From contig NC_064773.1 in the NCBI RefSeq assembly GCF_011397635.1, positions 26,399,949 to 26,463,948 on the forward strand: a DNA stretch of 64,000 nt, read 5' to 3'. A program made the translations under genes and the position numbers. The DNA comes from Epinephelus fuscoguttatus. Taxonomy: Eukaryota; Chordata; Actinopteri; Perciformes; Serranidae. Under the pieces are notes generated by a model. It made no database searches. It worked only from the letters and a program-made list of their open reading frames with translations, and was not told the origin of the DNA. The stretch's first letter is position 1. Every line of letters begins with the position of its first letter. This document shows, piece after piece, positions 49,101 through 64,000 of this stretch.

Positions 49101-49900
49101 ACCTCAGTGCCAATTAGGTGGAATTTAATACACACAACGACGCAGCGAGCCAAGACTGAATTCCAGTGAGCTTGGGTGAGTGTTGATTTACTGTCGTTTT
49201 TAGCGTGATTTGACTTTCATCCAGCTGTGGTCTCACACTACTGACATACCACACAGATTAAAATAAGCACTATGAATATTTTGCAGATACTTTTCAGCAG
49301 CACTCTGTGCAGATAATAAAAAAAGGTAAATGGCAACAGATCAGGAAGGGATCAAAGGTCAATCAGTTCCTCAGCCCTTAGTTTTAGTCCACTTGTTTCT
49401 CGAACAGCTTCATATCTGACTAGTTCTGTTCTCACTAATTTATCAAGTAGAATGAACCAAATTGTCCTCGTACCTAGCGCTAGTCTTTGGCTAATTCACA
49501 ATAAAGGGATCAGTAGAATTGCATCTAACAAAGACGTGACAATCTGATATGTGTGAGTGAGCACCCAATGTCGTACAGTTCTGCTGTCTGAGTTCTGTCT
49601 AAAAGGACATTACAACCAGTGACGCAAGCCAAGCTTCTGTAGTCATGTCAGAGTCGTCAGAGGGTTCAGTCAACAACAAATTAAAGTCAGTCCATCTTGT
49701 CAAAAGTAGAGTACTTAAAAATGGACTCCCACTCAGCCAGTGAGGTCTCTGATGTTTTGAGTTGGCCTGTACTGTTAACCCACAGGGTAAGCAGGTACAA
49801 CTTTTGAGAACCATTTAAAGAAAAAAACAATGTCTAACACTGCATGCACGAATTCACGCAGTGTTGGATTAATACATACAAAAGTCGATCATTCAATGGA
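46200..49900. other. low-repeat intergenic stretch or distal camk1d 3' region
   Basis: No exon is recognised. A dispersed repeat with GTACCTGGTACATTTTTTT lies at about 47284-47480. The rest could be distal 3' UTR of camk1d, since mammalian CAMK1D has a long one, or plain intergenic DNA. Confidence 0.3.
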
Positions 49901-49914
49901 TGGCGAATGAGACA

Positions 49915-50460
49915 TTAAAAGAATACTATGCAGGATTTTCCTAAAAAAAACAAACAAAAAACAATGTACAGACTCATATACAAGTACTCCCTTTCAACTA
50001 TCACCTATGACCCATGAGAAGACTCTGCCCTCAGCCTGTAGTTTTTTTATTTCCTTTAAATTTTGCTGTGTTTGGGATGTCTCTGGGTACAGTGTGCAGA
50101 TGAGGTTGGGACTTTATAAAAAGGTAGCGACAAAGTGCCACTCTGTAAGCAGCACGCATCCGAGAGGAATCTACAAAAAAATGCAAACATAGTAAGGCCA
50201 AATGTCAAGCAGGCAAAGCTTGTTCCAACACAAGGGTGAATCTGATGTTGGCTTTCACTTTCGCCGGTTGTTGGACAGGCAAGTGCCGGCAGTTAGCTTA
50301 GTTAGCATGCTAACGTATCGGCTTTTCTATCACAACAAATGCAACGTTGCTATATTGGTAGTTTGCAGTGTATGTATAATCTGTCTAAGGAGGAGGGGCC
50401 AGCTTTAAATGTGTGATTACAAACAGTAATCGACAATTCCTGCATAGTATACCTTTAAAG
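49915..50460. mobile_element. 546-bp MITE with ATACTATGCAGGA inverted ends
   Basis: TTAAAAGAATACTATGCAGGA on the left is mirrored by TCCTGCATAGTATACCTTTAA on the right, giving an imperfect terminal inverted repeat of about 22 bases. The interior has no transposase. Confidence 0.65.
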
Positions 50461-50559
50461 GAGTAGGGATCCCTTGTGGCTGTTGGTTTCGCTGGGCATC
50501 GGATCAAGGAGACATTGGACTTTGCCTGACCCTCAGACAGTAGTGTAATGTTACAAAGT

Positions 50560-50950
50560 AGTAATACATCATTACAGTACTTAGGTATTTTATGGGAGTA
50601 TCTGTGCTTGACCTGAATCGTCATATTTTTGTCAACTTTCACTTTTACTCAGCTTGTTGTTAAAATGACCTTTTTTCTTCAAGTGTAATGTAGGCTCCAT
50701 ACTTAAGGTGGGGTACATGTTAAGAAGGAATAAAAAATTGGCATTTCCTTGTACTTTTACTTTCAATACTTAAGTACACTTACTATAATAAAGTTAGTTT
50801 TGATACTGAAGTACAGTTAATATCAGATACTTTAAGATTTTTACTTACGTAATATTCTAATAGGTGACTTTAACTTCTATCAGAGTCATTTTCTGGTAAG
50901 ATATCTTTACTTTTACTTAAGTGTGGCTTTCCGGTACTTCATCCACCACT
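50560..50950. repeat. ACTTTTACTT-rich dispersed repeat
   Basis: Many spaced ACTTTTACTT / ACTTAAGT words, ending GGTACTTCATCCACCACTTC. This type of sequence is widespread in teleost genomes. Confidence 0.45.
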
Positions 50951-52314
50951 TCCCAGAGTGCAACTGGAAGTAGGTTGTGGATGTCAGGCGACTTGTTGAA
51001 CATGAAATACTTTGGCTTCACTGCCCCTAATCAGATGAGTACTTTAAATCTGCCATTGTTGGACCATTTCTCCAAATGCAAGAACCAAGCTACGCTAACC
51101 AACCTAGGGATTTTGGTCGCAATAGCTGTCTGCTGTCGGTTCATAAAGGCAGGGATGACCGGATACAGCAAGAACTAACCTATCCTCTATTTTTTTTTGG
51201 CAGTTCTGTCCAATTTAGTCAAGCAAAAAGCCTTGGTTGGGGATCGTACTATAACAAAATACTGGAACAAGTTAAAAACATCTTGGAGTCCTTGGTGGAA
51301 CAGTCTGAGTCCAAGTCTGAGTCTTCAAAATTCAAGTCACGAGTCACTACAACACTGCAATAAGGACACAGCTAACGTCTTATGAGCTGGATCATTAACT
51401 GTGATGCCACAACACCTGGACCAACAACACTGACAGAAAAACCTAAACCAGGAAATCTGTATTCACCAGCTCACAGTGCAGCCGCAGTTTTCCCTGAGCA
51501 CTTCTGAACTGGGTGCAGCTTGACGATGTGAAAATGGTGAGATCATGGCTTCTTTATGGGGGGGAGGAACAGCAGCAGCAGCAGGCGACAGCGTCTCTAT
51601 CAGTTAAATATCTCAGAGATGGCTTGTGTTCTTTAGCCACCTTCAAACTGCACTGCGCTGCGTGTGGCTCCTCGGCTTAGGAAATCAAACGCTAAAACTA
51701 TTGTGTAGTCTTTAACATTCTCAACTGGAGGCAGTTTTCCAGTAAATACCTCTATCCTATCCTAATCCTAAACCTGCTGCATTTTTCATAGTAACCTGTA
51801 TGTGTGTCCCTTAAAGGGTGATTGTTATAAAAGTCTTATAAAGTAAGAAAATAATAAACGGATCAGAATCTTTCAGACAATAAACAAGTTGTACAATGCT
51901 CTGACATCCACTCTGGGTTATTATTTTTTTTCTATAAAGGTTTACACTCTCTACTCTCTGATAAACATAAGTGGATGGCGGCTAATCTGTGTCTGAGAAC
52001 ATATCTGACCCTCTGTGTGCAAAATACATAAAGCGCTTACTCATGTTTCCACATCTCAACAGTCATATGGTACTTTTAAAGCACTTCTTAAAGCACAAAC
52101 AAACAGACAAACAAGCCCGAAAGGACATATAAAATGTCTTAAAGGTGCTATGAGTAGGATAAATCATTGTCACATTAGTAAAATTAGTGTAAACAAATCA
52201 GGTCATCACTCAGAAGACCTGTCAGCCTCTTCTCTGCATTTTATGGTCACTACTGTAGGTGACATTTGGAGGGAAATCTGCTGGAGGCGACCAGACGTCT
52301 TGGCTGTGGTCTTG

Positions 52315-52320
52315 TTTATT
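52315..52320 (-). terminator. camk1d: candidate camk1d polyadenylation signal
   Basis: Minus-strand AATAAA about 600 bases after the camk1d stop codon. Later signals may also be used. Confidence 0.3.
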
Positions 52321-52924
52321 TACATTAATCATACCAAAGTTGCAGTGTGACAATGATGTTAAAACTTACATATAGCACCTTTAACATCAACAGTAATTAA
52401 AAATAAAACAATCCAGTTGTCAACAGTCAAACCTAATTTGGAAAAAAGCTAAATAAAATGGTGCAGGAAAGACCAGATTCAAGAGGGAAGTTGATGTTGA
52501 CTGACATTGAATAATATGACACCCCAAGCCCCACTGTGAACCACCAATTACTGCTCAAGCAGTCGACTCCCATTTATCATTTAACAGTATCCGATCACAG
52601 CCGGCTGTACAAACATCCTCAGTAAGAGGCCGTGCTGTTGCTGTGGCAGGAAGAATCTTACACGGCGTCCTGGTGGCTGGGTGGTGGGCGTACAGTATGG
52701 CGCTGTGTGGCTTGAATCAGTGGGGGTGGAGGTAAAGTCCTCTGCTCTCCCAGGAGCAGGGCAGGGAACTTGCTGGGGGGGCGCATCCAAGTGGAAATGC
52801 AGAGAGGAGAGGGAGGAACGAAGAAGAGGGGGATCCTCTTCCTCTCCTGTCGTCCTCCGTCTCTTTCCGTCGCTCTGTCTCACAGCGCTGTGGCCTCCCA
52901 GCTGGTCCCCCGCGGGACCTGGCG

Positions 52925-64000
<11,076 letters not shown>

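Overview
The window is a piece of a ray-finned (probably percomorph teleost) fish chromosome. It has intron-split genes with GT/AG junctions, vertebrate protein sequences, many CA/GT microsatellites, a Rex3-type non-LTR retrotransposon with the typical GATG-repeat 3' end, tRNA-derived SINEs and many small inverted-repeat DNA transposons. No bacterial, plasmid, phage or CRISPR features are visible.

Four protein-coding genes are supported exon by exon, with matching splice phases: mcm10 (minus strand; 5' end and about 539 codons present, 3' half beyond the left edge), optn (minus, complete, 12 coding exons, 535 codons), ccdc3 (plus, complete, 3 exons, 296 codons) and camk1d (minus; last six coding exons, start beyond the right edge). 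Gene order and relative orientation agree with what I recall of human 10p13 (MCM10, OPTN, CCDC3, CAMK1D), so this looks like an old conserved synteny block. The genes are functionally unrelated: replication initiation, selective autophagy and NF-kB control, a secreted coiled-coil factor, and a calmodulin-dependent kinase.

Layout: 1-8060 mcm10 with a noncoding first exon and an E2F-like site; 8100-9430 intergenic with a hAT-like element; about 9430-18770 optn, whose introns carry large fold-back elements; 18780-22000 the divergent optn/ccdc3 intergenic region with a LINE fossil, an AT-rich repeat tract and a possible CRE/E-box element; 22389-32940 ccdc3, whose 9-kb second intron holds a degenerate minisatellite and a Rex3 fragment; 32940-52300 a repeat-rich intergenic region with a Rex3 copy interrupted by a MITE and a 1.2-kb palindrome; 52925-64000 the 3' part of camk1d, with a SINE and a cluster of CA arrays in its largest intron.

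I do not see a new multi-gene system. The most notable items are the large palindrome carrying a MADF-like coding fragment, the MITE nested in Rex3 with a clean TTA duplication, two large fold-back elements inside optn, the higher-order minisatellite in ccdc3, and a Ser/Gln-rich expansion in the camk1d tail. Assignments rest on reading the sequence and recalled protein families; no database search was run.
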